A stretch of 64,000 nucleotides of DNA from an uncultured Paracoccaceae bacterium (GCA_947498985.1 CANMMF010000012.1:1-64000), one strand, 5' to 3'. Shown: positions 41,698 to 51,264, numbered from the stretch's first letter. The notes: generated from the sequence alone by a model not told the origin. Made by a program: numbers and translations.

Positions 41698-43653
41698 TTA
41701 TCGGGGCTGCCGCACCACACCCGCAGGCTCGATCCGCCCGGCGGCCGTGTCCACGGTCTCTGTCGTGTGGTTGAACCAGAACCGCTCCGCTCCGGTGTCG
41801 CGAATGCGCACCCCCTCCGGCAGGCTCAGCGCCTCGATCCCCGCCTGTGCGCAGAGCCGGGCCACAAGCTGGTCCATCCCGTCCTCGTCGAGCCAGCCCG
41901 CGCAATAGGTGACCTGGCCCGAGGTGACCGTCACCGGCGCGCCGGTGTCGAGCGTGAGGCCGGGCTCAGCGTCGCTCTCCAGCTCTTCGAACCAGTGCTG
42001 CACAGCGCCTCCGGTCGACAGCACCCGTGGCATGTCGGGCCGCAACGTCTCCAGCCGCGCCACGGTGGCATCGAGCCCGGGCCATGCCGGCGGCAACGGG
42101 ACGGGAATGGTGAAATGCGCGTCGCGCGCGGCAGAGCGCGGACCGATCAGCACCTGCGCGTCGGCCTCAGCCAGCGCGGTTTTCAGCGCGTCGGACATAT
42201 GCATCAGGCCCGGTGCCAGCACCACACGATGGCCGCTGAAATCGCGCGCCGTGGGCGGCAGGATATCGACCGAGAGCCCGGCGCGGCGCAAGGCCCGGTA
42301 ATGGTCGAAAACCAGCGCGAAATAGCTCAGCCCCTGCCCTTGCGGCTGCACCGTCCAGGCCCAGTCGGCATCGTAGTCGAAGATCAGCGCAACCGGCGCT
42401 TGCGTCGCGGAGATCTCACGCGCGTCGGCCAGTTCTCTGGCAACCTCAGCGGCCTCGTGAAAGCCATCGGCCTCGACGCTGTCGGGGCGCAAGAGCCCCG
42501 CATGCAGTTGCTCCTGCGCGAAAGGCGCCTGCCGCCAGCGGAAATAGAGCACCGCTTCGGCGCCATGGGCAAACGCCTCCCAGGTCCAGAGCCGGACCAT
42601 GCCGTGCAGGGGGGCGGGGTTGTAGGGCGCCCAGTTCACCGGGCCGGGCTGCTGTTCCATCACCCAGAACCGCGGCGGCCCATCCGCGCCTTCGCGCGCC
42701 TGCGGGGCCATCCCGGCCACACCGCGGTAAAGATCGTGGTGGAAGGCCTGAAAATCCGGATCGCCCTGATGCGCATAGGCGCGCTGGCGCGCCGGATCGG
42801 CGCCCACGCGGTCTTCCAGAAACCCCAGCGGGTAGCTGTCCCAGGACGCGATATCGAGGTCCGCCCCGGTGGCGAAATGATCGAACTCCGTCACCCGGCC
42901 CATGTAATTATGGGCAATCGGCGCGTCGGTGTGCTGCCGTATGATCTCGGTCTGCGCGCGGTTGAACCGCGTGACCTGATCGGATGAGAACCGTCGGAAG
43001 GCATGGGCATGGGCCGGGTTCGGCTCCGTCACGGTGAGGGCCGGCAGGTCAATCTCGTCAAACGTGCGGTATTCCATCGACCAGAAGACATTGCCCCAGG
43101 CGCGGTTGAGTGCGTCGATGTCCCCCGCGTTGCCCTGTCCCGGAAACTGCCCGCGCAACCAGCTGCGAAACGCCTGCCGGGCGGGGCCGGAATAGCTCAG
43201 GACGGTGTCGTGGCAGCCATATTCATTGTCGGTCTGCCAGGCGGCCACATGCGGGTTGGGCCCGTATCGTTGCGCAAGCACGCCGACGATCCGGCGGCAT
43301 TCGTCGAGATAACCCTCATGCGAAAAGCAGTAATGTCTGCGCGAGCCGAAGCCGCGCGGCCGCCCCTTCGCATCCACCGCCAGCATGTCGGGGTGTTTGT
43401 CGATCACCCAGCGCGGCGGTGTTGCCGTGGGTGTGCCCAGCACAACCCGAAGACCGGCCGCGCCCAGCGTCTCGATGGCGCGATCCAGCCACTCGAGGCG
43501 CAGATCGCCCGGCTCCGGCTCGATCCGCGACCAGGCAAACTCCCCGATCCGCACCCAGGTCAGGCCCAGATCCGCCATGCGCGCGGCATCGTCGGCCCAT
43601 TGCGCCTCTGGCCAGTGTTCGGGGTAGTAACAGCATCCAAGCGTTCGTTTCAT
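41698..43653 (-). CDS. Beta-galactosidase, GH42
   Basis: A 651-residue GH42 enzyme that hydrolyses beta-galactosides in the cytosol. The N-terminal CYYPEHWPEAQW block is the family hallmark. The acid/base is E144 (WQTDNEYGCHD) and the nucleophile E333 (FWVMEQQPGPVNW). A trimerisation domain and a small C-terminal beta domain follow. The ATG at 43653 is chosen over one 24 nt upstream by its fit to the family start (MKRTLGCCYYPEHW). It lies at the end of the minus-strand galactoside operon. Confidence 0.95.
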   Translation of the reverse strand: MKRTLGCCYYPEHWPEAQWADDAARMADLGLTWVRIGEFAWSRIEPEPGDLRLEWLDRAIETLGAAGLRVVLGTPTATPPRWVIDKHPDMLAVDAKGRPRGFGSRRHYCFSHEGYLDECRRIVGVLAQRYGPNPHVAAWQTDNEYGCHDTVLSYSGPARQAFRSWLRGQFPGQGNAGDIDALNRAWGNVFWSMEYRTFDEIDLPALTVTEPNPAHAHAFRRFSSDQVTRFNRAQTEIIRQHTDAPIAHNYMGRVTEFDHFATGADLDIASWDSYPLGFLEDRVGADPARQRAYAHQGDPDFQAFHHDLYRGVAGMAPQAREGADGPPRFWVMEQQPGPVNWAPYNPAPLHGMVRLWTWEAFAHGAEAVLYFRWRQAPFAQEQLHAGLLRPDSVEADGFHEAAEVARELADAREISATQAPVALIFDYDADWAWTVQPQGQGLSYFALVFDHYRALRRAGLSVDILPPTARDFSGHRVVLAPGLMHMSDALKTALAEADAQVLIGPRSAARDAHFTIPVPLPPAWPGLDATVARLETLRPDMPRVLSTGGAVQHWFEELESDAEPGLTLDTGAPVTVTSGQVTYCAGWLDEDGMDQLVARLCAQAGIEALSLPEGVRIRDTGAERFWFNHTTETVDTAAGRIEPAGVVRQPR

Positions 43654-43695
43654 CGGCTGGGCTTTCGTGGCGGGCACCGCAGCACCCTTGTCGGG

Positions 43696-44547
43696 TCAGA
43701 GGATGACGCGCGGTTCCGGCTGCCCTTTGGCCCCGGCCGGAATGGCAAAGCTCATGCCTGCAAACCGGTCGGCCTCGGGCGCGTTCACCGCCGCCGTGGT
43801 CACAAAGAGCAGGTCGAGATCCGCCCCGCCGAAGGCCGGACAACTGACTTGCGTGGCTGGAAAGTCCACCGCGTGCAGAAAGGTGCCGTCTGGGGCGTAG
43901 CAGGCCACCCGCGACGCCCCCCATTGCGCGTTCCAGACCCGGCCTTCGGCGTCGACCACCGCACCATCGGGGTTGAGCCCCTCGGCGTTGAGGTCAAGCC
44001 AGTCCTGCGGCGCCTCGGACGGCCAGCCATCGCCATCGAGCGCCACCCGCTTGATGATCCGGGTGCGCGTGTCGGTGAAATACGCGAGCCGCCCGCCGGG
44101 CGCGAAACAGATGGCGTTGGAGACGGTGATGTCGCCATAAAGCTGGCGCAGCTCACCGCGATAGTAGCGGTAGATCGCCCCGGCACCGGGCTCTGCGTCA
44201 AACCCCATCGTGCCGATCCAGAACCCGCCCATCGGATCCGCGCGCCCGTCATTGGAGCGGTTGCGCGGCATGTCCGCCTCCAGGGCCGCAACCTGCGTTT
44301 CGGTGCCGGTCTTCAGATCGAACCGCACAAGATCCCGTTCGGTCGCCAGCAGGAGCGTGTCGCGGTCGATCCAGCCCATCGCCGAGATGCAGCGGTCAAA
44401 CGCCCAGTCGCGCGCGATGGGTGTGTCGCGCTCCATCAGCCGTTTGCCGAGGATATCGACCCAGAAAAAGCTTTCGCGTTCGGGATGCCAGAACGCGCCT
44501 TCTCCCAGCTCGCAGGAGATCTCCGAGATGGTCTCGACCACGGTCAT
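43696..44547 (-). CDS. SMP-30/gluconolactonase family sugar lactonase
   Basis: A 283-residue six-bladed beta-propeller lactonase. The metal ligand Glu is E16 (LGEGAFWHPERE), with the later Asn and Asp ligands in NRSNDGRADPMGG and LNPDGAVVDAEGRVW. In this locus it most probably opens D-galactono-lactone, the product of galactose dehydrogenase. Specificity for galactono- over arabinono- or glucono-lactone is inferred from context. It overlaps the aldolase gene by four bases. Confidence 0.9.
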   Translation of the reverse strand: MTVVETISEISCELGEGAFWHPERESFFWVDILGKRLMERDTPIARDWAFDRCISAMGWIDRDTLLLATERDLVRFDLKTGTETQVAALEADMPRNRSNDGRADPMGGFWIGTMGFDAEPGAGAIYRYYRGELRQLYGDITVSNAICFAPGGRLAYFTDTRTRIIKRVALDGDGWPSEAPQDWLDLNAEGLNPDGAVVDAEGRVWNAQWGASRVACYAPDGTFLHAVDFPATQVSCPAFGGADLDLLFVTTAAVNAPEADRFAGMSFAIPAGAKGQPEPRVIL

Positions 44548-45152
44548 CCGTTTTTCCCGGCATCATAGGCGGCCACAATGTCGCGGGCGCGTGCGGTGAC
44601 ATCCGCGACCGACCGGCCCGGAACATACAACCCCGTGCCGATGCCAAAACCGGTGACGCCCGCGGCGAACCATTCGGCGAAATTCTCCGGTCCCGCGCCG
44701 CCCACGGCGTAGGTTTCGGTGCCCTTGGGCAACACCGCGCCCATCGCCTTCAGCCCGGCCGGTCCAACCAGCGAGGCGGGAAAGAACTTCAGCCCGTCCG
44801 CGCCGTTCTTGAGCGCCGCAAAGGCTTCGGTCGGGGTCATCACACCGGGATAGCTCAGCATGCCCGCCTGCTTTGTCGCCACGATCACCCGCGGGTTCAT
44901 GTCCGGCGAGACCACCATCTGCGCCCCGATGCGCTGCAGGCGCAGCACGTCGTCGGGGCTGAGCACCGTGCCCGCGCCGATCGTGCCCCGACCGTCCGCC
45001 GCGCGCAGCATCTCGGCGATGCTGTCGAACGGGTCGGGCGAGTTCAGCGGCACTTCGATACGGTCGATGCCGACGTCGATCAGGGCATCGGCCATCGCCG
45101 CGGCGTCGGGTGGCGTGATCCCCCGCAGGATGGCGATCAGGGCACGGCTCAT
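44544..45152 (-). CDS. dgoA: 2-dehydro-3-deoxy-6-phosphogalactonate aldolase
   Basis: A 202-residue KDPG/KDPGal-type class I aldolase that splits KDPGal to pyruvate and glyceraldehyde-3-phosphate. The N terminus ALIAILRGITPPDAAAM and the Schiff-base Lys in ADGLKFFPASLVGP match the family. The neighbouring galactose genes favour the galactonate isomer over KDPG. The ATG overlaps the kinase stop by four bases and the stop overlaps the lactonase start. Confidence 0.93.
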   Translation of the reverse strand: MSRALIAILRGITPPDAAAMADALIDVGIDRIEVPLNSPDPFDSIAEMLRAADGRGTIGAGTVLSPDDVLRLQRIGAQMVVSPDMNPRVIVATKQAGMLSYPGVMTPTEAFAALKNGADGLKFFPASLVGPAGLKAMGAVLPKGTETYAVGGAGPENFAEWFAAGVTGFGIGTGLYVPGRSVADVTARARDIVAAYDAGKNG

Positions 45153-46051
45153 GAGGCGGTCTCCTTGAAGGATGCATATGCGGATTTGAGGCCTTCGAGC
45201 GTCATGCGCTCGGCATCGGTGATGGTCACGGGCACGCCCTGCTTTTCCAGCGCGGCGCGGTAGGGGGCCACCAGTGCGTCATCGCCCACAAGCGCCACGT
45301 TGCGGCCCAGCCAATAGGGTTTTGCGGCACCGATCTCGATCCCGATGAGCAGGCCCGACAGACGCGCGCGCGCGACCTCGGGCGGCAGATCGCCGACCAG
45401 CCCCTCGGCGCGCAACGCAAAAAGGCCGCTGGCAAAGCTTGCGGGCCGGGTCATCGCGTCTTCGCAGGCCTCGAGAAACGCAGGTTGGTCCCAGCCCCTG
45501 GCGGCAATCGAGTGGCGCAGAACCGAACTGCGCGAGAGCAGCGCAAAGAGCTCTCCGGTCATGAAGGTGCGGAAGCTGACGATCTCACCGGCGCTGATAT
45601 GGGCCCATTTGCAATGCGTGCCGGGCAGGCAGATGACGCCGTCAAATTCGGGGTTCAGCGCCAGGAACCCGGCGATCTGGGTTTCCTCGCCGCGCATGAC
45701 ATCCGCCGGTTTTTGCTGTTTGACGCCGGGCAGGATGTACACCGAGAGCCGCGGATCGCGGGTTTGCACGCGCACCGCCTGCCTTGCCGACGGCGGAAGA
45801 CAGGGCACCGAGGCATAAGGCGCCTCGGCCCAGCCCTGACGGCTGCCGGCCATGCCGCAGACGACGATTTCGGTGGGGCCTTCGGGGAGATCCGGCAGCA
45901 GCGACAGCAGCGCCGGTTCGAACCCGTCGCGGTCAAGCGTGCCCATGCCCGCATCGCTCGAACGGCGCTCTTGCACGGTGCCGCCCGACATCCGCCATAG
46001 CCGCATGTTCGAGGTGCCCCAATCCACTGCGATCCAGTCTGTCGTGCTCAT
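45149..46051 (-). CDS. dgoK: 2-dehydro-3-deoxygalactonokinase
   Basis: A 300-residue kinase that phosphorylates 2-keto-3-deoxygalactonate at O6 with ATP. It belongs to the DgoK family: WIAVDWGTSNMRLWRM, VVCGMAGSRQGWAEAPY and the conserved GTHCKWA triad. The ATG at 46051 is the start (MSTTDWIAVDWG). An in-frame ATG at 46084 is less suited. It is coupled to dgoA. Confidence 0.93.
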   Translation of the reverse strand: MSTTDWIAVDWGTSNMRLWRMSGGTVQERRSSDAGMGTLDRDGFEPALLSLLPDLPEGPTEIVVCGMAGSRQGWAEAPYASVPCLPPSARQAVRVQTRDPRLSVYILPGVKQQKPADVMRGEETQIAGFLALNPEFDGVICLPGTHCKWAHISAGEIVSFRTFMTGELFALLSRSSVLRHSIAARGWDQPAFLEACEDAMTRPASFASGLFALRAEGLVGDLPPEVARARLSGLLIGIEIGAAKPYWLGRNVALVGDDALVAPYRAALEKQGVPVTITDAERMTLEGLKSAYASFKETAS

Positions 46052-46109
46052 GCAATCCGCCTTTCGCCCCGCCAAATGTGTCACGCCCTGTGCGCCTGCG
46101 CCAGCCGGT

Positions 46110-46880
46110 TCAGGCGGCGACCGTCACCACGCCGCCATCCACTGCAAGGCATTGCCCGGTCATCATGCGGCTGGCATTCGAGGCCAAAAAAAGCACCGCC
46201 CCCAGAACGTCCTCCTCGACCAGATGGTCCTTCAGGCACTGACGCTCCAGATGCCCGGCCAGCGCCTCCGGCGTCGCCCATTGATCGCGCTGCTTCTGGG
46301 TCAGCACCCAGCCCGGTGCCAGCGCATTCACGCGGATCTTGTCGGGGCCGAACTCCCGCGCGAGGCTGCGGGACATCGCGGTGATGCCGCCATTGGCCGT
46401 GGCATAGGACGGGTAGCCCGCATTGCCCATCATATAGGAGATCGAGCTGAAGTTGATGATAGACCCGCCGCCCGCCTCCTTCATGCCGTCCATTACCGCC
46501 TGACAGGCAAAGAAATAGGCCTTGAGGTTAATCGCCTGGGACCAGTCCCAGAACGCTTCGTCAACCTCTGCGGTGCTGTGGCGCTTGTCGTTGGCGGCGT
46601 TGTTTACCAGCACCGTGACCGGGCCATGCGCGGCGGCACTTTCGGACAGACAGGCGCGCAGCCGCGCGATATCGGTGATGTCGCATTGCATGTAGAGCGG
46701 CCGGTGCCCGTGCTTTGCCTCCATCTCGTCGCAGAACGCACTGGCGTCGGAGCGCTGCACGAATCCCACCCGCGCGCCTTGCGCCATGAAGCCGTCGGTC
46801 AGTGCAGCCCCGATGCCGGCACCGCCGCCGGTGATGAACACCGATGCGCCCTTGAGATCGTTATAGATCGCGTCTGTCAT
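46110..46880 (-). CDS. SDR oxidoreductase, probable galactose 1-dehydrogenase
   Basis: A 256-residue short-chain dehydrogenase. The Rossmann motif TGGGAGIGAAL and the NNAAN motif are normal. The active-site Ser (S146) and Tyr (Y159) have the usual spacing, but the following YxxxK reads YATAN, so position 163 is Asn instead of the catalytic Lys. The C terminus GQCLAVDGGVVTVAA is typical. In this locus it would oxidise D-galactose to galactono-lactone, as the context with lactonase, kinase and aldolase suggests. The Asn is either tolerated in this subfamily or marks altered activity. Confidence 0.84.
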   Translation of the reverse strand: MTDAIYNDLKGASVFITGGGAGIGAALTDGFMAQGARVGFVQRSDASAFCDEMEAKHGHRPLYMQCDITDIARLRACLSESAAAHGPVTVLVNNAANDKRHSTAEVDEAFWDWSQAINLKAYFFACQAVMDGMKEAGGGSIINFSSISYMMGNAGYPSYATANGGITAMSRSLAREFGPDKIRVNALAPGWVLTQKQRDQWATPEALAGHLERQCLKDHLVEEDVLGAVLFLASNASRMMTGQCLAVDGGVVTVAA

Positions 46881-46906
46881 GGCCTTGGTCCTTTCCACAA
46901 GGCGGC

Positions 46907-49006
46907 TCAGCCGCCGGGGTCTTTCATCAACTCGCCTTCGAGCACCCAGATTGTCGCCGGGAAACTCCACGGCAGGGTGATCCCCTGCCCCATGAGCCAC
47001 GCGCCTGAGACGGTGATATCGTCGGATTTGAGCACCGGCTTGCCGCGCGACAACCCGTGGGCCGCGTGCCGGTTGACCAGCCGCACGCGGTACATCGCAT
47101 CCGGTGTCAGCCGGGTGAGACGCAGCGGGCGCGGCGCGATCTGCTGGCTGGTGTCCTGCTTGCCCGCAAAGACCACAAAGCGGTCGCCACTGCGGCAAAG
47201 CTGCTGCTCGGCGAGCACTGCCGGGTCGGCGCTGTCGAGCCGCAGAATATCGGCGCCCGAGAGCCACGCGCGGTTGTGCTTCCACCACGAGGTGACCTCG
47301 CGCAGCACCGACGCTTCGTGGTCGCTCAGCTCGCGCGGGTCCATCTCGAAGCCCATATGGCGCTGTGCCGCGACCCAGGCGCGCATCGAGATGTCGATGA
47401 TCCGGCCCGAGGTATGGCATTCTCGCGGCCCCACGTGGCTGCCGGTGATGACCTGCGGCAGGAAAAGGGCGGCGTTGTGCTGGATGCGCAGCCGCTCGAT
47501 CGCGTCGTTGCTGTCGCTGAGCCAGACCCGCTGCGTGCGCTCCAGAATGCCGAAATCGATGCGTCCGCCACCCGAGGCGCAGCTCTCGATTTCCACATGC
47601 GGGAAATCTTTCCGCAACCGGTCAATGAGCGCATAGGAGCCACGGGTTTGCGCCGCATCCGGTGTCGGCAACACACGGTTGTGGTCCCATTTGATGTAAT
47701 CGATGGGATGGTCGCGCAGAATTGCCGCCATGCGGTCGTAAAGAAAGGCGCGCACCTCCGGCAGCGCCATGTTGAGCGCCTTTTGCTGGCGGCCGAGGAT
47801 CTGGTCCTCCGAGCCCAGAGCCCAGTCTGGATGGGCGCGGTGCAGGTCGCTGTCGGGATTGATCATTTCCGGCTCGAACCAGATGCCGAAGTTCATGCCC
47901 AGCCCGTGCACATGCTCGATCAGCGGATCGAGCCCGTCGGGATATTTGCGCGGATCCACCTCCCAGTCCGACAACGCGCGGGTGTCGTCGTCGCGCATCC
48001 CGAACCAGCCATCGTCGAGCACGAAGCGCTCGGCCCCCAGATCGGCGGCGCGGGTGGCGATGTCCTTCAGGACCGGCACCTGATGGTCGAAATAGACCGC
48101 CTCCCAGCAATTGTAATGCACCGGGCGCGGGCTGTCGGGCTTGGGCCAGGTGACGATCCGGTCGCGGGCATGACGCTGGAAGGCGACAGCGCAACCGTTC
48201 ATGCCGTCATTGGAATAGACCATGTAAAGCGGCGCGGTCTCGAACGCGCGGGCGGCCTCCGGCTCCATACGCGCGGCGTGGCCCCACTGGATCTGGCGGC
48301 GGCCATCGGGCAATTCCTCGGCGATCATCCGGTGCCCGCCGGACCATCCGTAGTGAAAGCCGTAGACCTCCCCTTGGGTGTTGGTTGCACCGTGGCACGG
48401 CACCAGCAGCCCGGGGAAATGTTCGTGCCCGGTGCGGCCCGTGCGGTTCTCGCGGTAACGAATGCCCGGGCTCCAGGCGGTGCGATGGGCCTGAAACTCG
48501 CCGCACCAGCGCCCGGCAAAATCGATCATCTCATCGGAAAGCTGCGGCGCGGGCACCACCGGGGCGGCGAGCCAGTGCAGATGCACCGCGGCGTCGGATT
48601 CCAGCCGGGTGCGCGCGGTGATGATGTGGGTCTCGGGATCGAGCGCGAAGGAAAAAACCAGCGTCAGCGCGTGCGACATGTCCACATAGCGCAGCCGCAG
48701 GCCGCTCTTGTCCGACATGTCTTCGGCAAAGCAGAATTTCGGCAGGATCGGCGTGCCGTCGGCCTGCCGCAGGATCAGACCCGGCTGGCCGGGAAAGCTG
48801 CGCGTGGCCTCGGGGCAGAGCGACAGGTCGGGGTTTTCATCGAGCATGCCGCCGGTCACATCGAGCCGGGTAACATCCAGCAGGCGGTCGATATTCTCGG
48901 CATCCGGCAACCGCGCGCCCCAGTAAGCGACCTGGGGCAAGCGGTCCTTTTCGGCCACCAGAACGAGGCTCTGGCGGCTGTCATCCAGTCTCCAGCTTTG
49001 GATCAT
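46907..49006 (-). CDS. Alpha-galactosidase, GH36
   Basis: A 699-residue GH36 enzyme. The nucleophile is D441 in DYIKWDHNRVLPTPD, and the acid/base Asp lies in LSDSNDAIERLRI. The beta-rich N-terminal domain (WAPELS-like region about 1-280) precedes the TIM barrel (FGIWFEPEMINPDS). It releases galactose from alpha-galactosides such as raffinose, melibiose or galactosylglycerol; no signal peptide is seen. Its start is 13 nt from the permease gene, in the transporter operon. Confidence 0.95.
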   Translation of the reverse strand: MIQSWRLDDSRQSLVLVAEKDRLPQVAYWGARLPDAENIDRLLDVTRLDVTGGMLDENPDLSLCPEATRSFPGQPGLILRQADGTPILPKFCFAEDMSDKSGLRLRYVDMSHALTLVFSFALDPETHIITARTRLESDAAVHLHWLAAPVVPAPQLSDEMIDFAGRWCGEFQAHRTAWSPGIRYRENRTGRTGHEHFPGLLVPCHGATNTQGEVYGFHYGWSGGHRMIAEELPDGRRQIQWGHAARMEPEAARAFETAPLYMVYSNDGMNGCAVAFQRHARDRIVTWPKPDSPRPVHYNCWEAVYFDHQVPVLKDIATRAADLGAERFVLDDGWFGMRDDDTRALSDWEVDPRKYPDGLDPLIEHVHGLGMNFGIWFEPEMINPDSDLHRAHPDWALGSEDQILGRQQKALNMALPEVRAFLYDRMAAILRDHPIDYIKWDHNRVLPTPDAAQTRGSYALIDRLRKDFPHVEIESCASGGGRIDFGILERTQRVWLSDSNDAIERLRIQHNAALFLPQVITGSHVGPRECHTSGRIIDISMRAWVAAQRHMGFEMDPRELSDHEASVLREVTSWWKHNRAWLSGADILRLDSADPAVLAEQQLCRSGDRFVVFAGKQDTSQQIAPRPLRLTRLTPDAMYRVRLVNRHAAHGLSRGKPVLKSDDITVSGAWLMGQGITLPWSFPATIWVLEGELMKDPGG

Positions 49007-49019
49007 GGCAGTGCGGTCC

Positions 49020-49868
49020 TTACTTCACGGCACCCAGTGTGAGCCCGGCAATGAAGTGCTTCTGCATCAGAAAGAACATCGCAACCGGCGGCAGGGCCGC
49101 CACGATGGAGCCCGCGCTCATCAGGTGATAGGCCGCCCGGTACTGCGCGTTGAAGCTGGTGATCCCCGCGGTCACAGGCTGGCTTTCGGGACCTTGCGTC
49201 AGCACCACCGCCCAGAAATAGTCGTTCCAGATGAAGGTGAAGATCAGCACCGCAAGCGCGGCCAGCGCGGGTTTCATCAGCGGCAGCACCACGTACCAGA
49301 AGATCCGCCATTCCGCGATGCCCTCGACGCGCGCCGCCTCGATCAGCGGGAACGGCAGCTGCCGGATGAAGTTGCGCATGAAGAGCGTGCAGAACCCGGT
49401 CTGGAAGGCCACGTGAAAGAGCACGAGCCCGGTCTTGGTGTTGTAAAGCCCCATGTCGAGCGTGAGATCGCGCACCGGCACCATCAGGATCTGGAACGGC
49501 ACGAAGTTGCCCGCCACAAACATGAAGAAGATCCAGATGTTGGAGCGGAACTTGTAGATGCCCAGCGCAAAGCCCGCCATCGCCGAGAGCGCCACCGCAC
49601 CGATCACCGTGGGGATGGTGATCAGGAACGAATTCAGCATGTAGCGCGGCATGTCGGAATTGAAGAAGACCTGCCCGTAATTGTTGAAGAGCTCGAAGGA
49701 TCCCGGCGGGCCCCAGTAATTGCCCTGGGTGAAGTCCGACGCTGGCTTGATCGAGAACACGGCGACCGCGATCAGCGGCAGCAGCCACATGACCAGCGCG
49801 AGCGGCAAAAAGCTCTGATAGGTGAGCTGTGCGGAGCGGGGACGTTTTTGGATCGGTGTGGGAAACAT
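49020..49868 (-). CDS. Carbohydrate ABC transporter permease (MalG type)
   Basis: A 282-residue inner-membrane permease with six segments. The EAA loop that docks the ATPase is EAARVEGIAEWRIFWYVVLPLMKPA. The N terminus has the extended charged leader of MalG/UgpE relatives. It pairs with the permease at 50232 and the binding protein at 51300. It starts two bases after a YjbR-like gene. Confidence 0.93.
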   Translation of the reverse strand: MFPTPIQKRPRSAQLTYQSFLPLALVMWLLPLIAVAVFSIKPASDFTQGNYWGPPGSFELFNNYGQVFFNSDMPRYMLNSFLITIPTVIGAVALSAMAGFALGIYKFRSNIWIFFMFVAGNFVPFQILMVPVRDLTLDMGLYNTKTGLVLFHVAFQTGFCTLFMRNFIRQLPFPLIEAARVEGIAEWRIFWYVVLPLMKPALAALAVLIFTFIWNDYFWAVVLTQGPESQPVTAGITSFNAQYRAAYHLMSAGSIVAALPPVAMFFLMQKHFIAGLTLGAVK

Positions 49869-49869
49869 C

Positions 49870-50235
49870 TCAGACCTCCTCGCAGGGCGGCAGGGCCGCC
49901 TGCGCTTTCTTCGTCAGGCTGGCGCGCACCAGCGTGTAGGACATCGCGGCGCGGTGCCGCGCCTCGTCAGCGTCGATCTGCGGAATGGTGAGCTGCACCC
50001 AGGGGCCGCGGAAATAGGGCGGCTTGTGGGCGACGCCTGCGTCGATCAGCATCTGCGCGGTCTCGACATCGGTCACCTTGACGGTCACATGCTCGGTGTT
50101 GGTCGCGCGCTCGTCCACATGGCCGAAGCAGGCAAACATCTTGCCGCCGATCTTCCAGGCGTCGAGCTCTCCGGGTCCCGACAGCACGGCACCCGGCAGC
50201 GGCGCGCAGACCGCGTCGAACTCTGCCCGGGTCAT
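49870..50235 (-). CDS. MmcQ/YjbR-family protein inserted in the ABC operon
   Basis: A 121-residue MmcQ/YjbR-fold protein (FDAVCAPLPGAVLSGPGELDAWKIGGKMFACFGHVD, then GPWVQLTIPQID). The fold is a small alpha/beta domain found in DNA-binding-like proteins of unknown function. It starts at ATG 50235 in an ATGA overlap with the upstream permease and stops one base before the next permease. It is thus fully embedded in the sugar transporter operon. Confidence 0.82.
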   Translation of the reverse strand: MTRAEFDAVCAPLPGAVLSGPGELDAWKIGGKMFACFGHVDERATNTEHVTVKVTDVETAQMLIDAGVAHKPPYFRGPWVQLTIPQIDADEARHRAAMSYTLVRASLTKKAQAALPPCEEV

Positions 50236-51161
50236 CGGGCCTTCTCCTCTTTCCACATCGACCACAGGAAGTAGGCGATGAAGATCATCATGATCAGGAA
50301 CAGCACCACCGCGATGGCCGCGCCGTAGCCCATGCGGAACCCGTATTCGGAGAGCGCCTTCTCGAACATGTAGTAGCTGAGCACACGGGTCTGGCCGAAC
50401 GGGCCGCCATTGGTCATGATCGAGATGAGGTCGAAGGAGCGCAGCGCGCCGATGATCGTGACCACGAAAGCGATGAAGGTGGCAGGCTTCAGCTGCGGCA
50501 CGATCACGTACCAGAGCATCTTCCAGCCCTTGGCGCCATCGAGGCGCGCGGCCTCCACCTGTTCGGGATCGACCGCGTTCAGACCGGTCAGATAAAGGAT
50601 CATGCAATAGGCCGTCTGCGGCCAGAGACCGGCGGCGATGATACCGTAGGTGGCCAGCGTCGGGTCGCCCAGCACGTTGATGCCATCGCTGCCGAACCAG
50701 CCCAGAATGGCGTTCAGCAGACCTTCGTTGGGCAGGTAGAACCACGAAAAGACAAGACCCACCACCACCTGGCTGATCACAAACGGGAAGAAGAACAGCG
50801 ACTTGTAAATCCGGATGCCCGTCACGGTCTGGTTGAGAAAGAGCGCGATGAAAAGACCGCCGGGGATCGCCAGAAGGTAGAACACCAGCCATTTGACGTT
50901 GTTCCACAGCGACACCTCGAAGGCGCCGTCATCCATCAGCTCGGCATAGTTGCCCAGCCCGACATAGGTCGCCTCCCCCAGCCCGTCCCAGTCGTAAAAG
51001 CTGATATTGATCGACTGGAAGATCGGGAAGATCACGTAGACCGCGAAAAACAGGATCGCCGGGGCCAGAAACAGCCATGGCGTGACGGCGATCTCGTTGC
51101 GTTTGTACCAGCTCCGACCACCACGATCGGGTCCTGTTGTCGGAAGTGCAGCTGTGGTCAT
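50232..51161 (-). CDS. Carbohydrate ABC transporter permease (MalF type)
   Basis: A 309-residue permease with about six TM segments. The EAA loop is EAARLDGAKGWKMLWYVIVPQLKPA. The N terminus TPWLFLAPAILFFAVYVIFPI is typical of MalF/UgpA relatives. It is the partner of the MalG-type permease 361 nt downstream, an unusual gap filled by the YjbR-like gene. Confidence 0.93.
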   Translation of the reverse strand: MTTAALPTTGPDRGGRSWYKRNEIAVTPWLFLAPAILFFAVYVIFPIFQSINISFYDWDGLGEATYVGLGNYAELMDDGAFEVSLWNNVKWLVFYLLAIPGGLFIALFLNQTVTGIRIYKSLFFFPFVISQVVVGLVFSWFYLPNEGLLNAILGWFGSDGINVLGDPTLATYGIIAAGLWPQTAYCMILYLTGLNAVDPEQVEAARLDGAKGWKMLWYVIVPQLKPATFIAFVVTIIGALRSFDLISIMTNGGPFGQTRVLSYYMFEKALSEYGFRMGYGAAIAVVLFLIMMIFIAYFLWSMWKEEKAR

Positions 51162-51264
51162 GGCGAGGGCCTCCCTTCACGTCACATGCGAAAGCCCCGT
51201 GGCACGGTCGGGCTTGCGGATGCGGCATGGATGCCGGTCGGCGGGCGGGTGCGAAACAAGGCGA

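Noticed and set aside
42384-43706. Several small frames inside the GH42 and GH36 genes
   Set aside because: They are out-of-frame readings of well-supported glycosidases and have no separate start signals.
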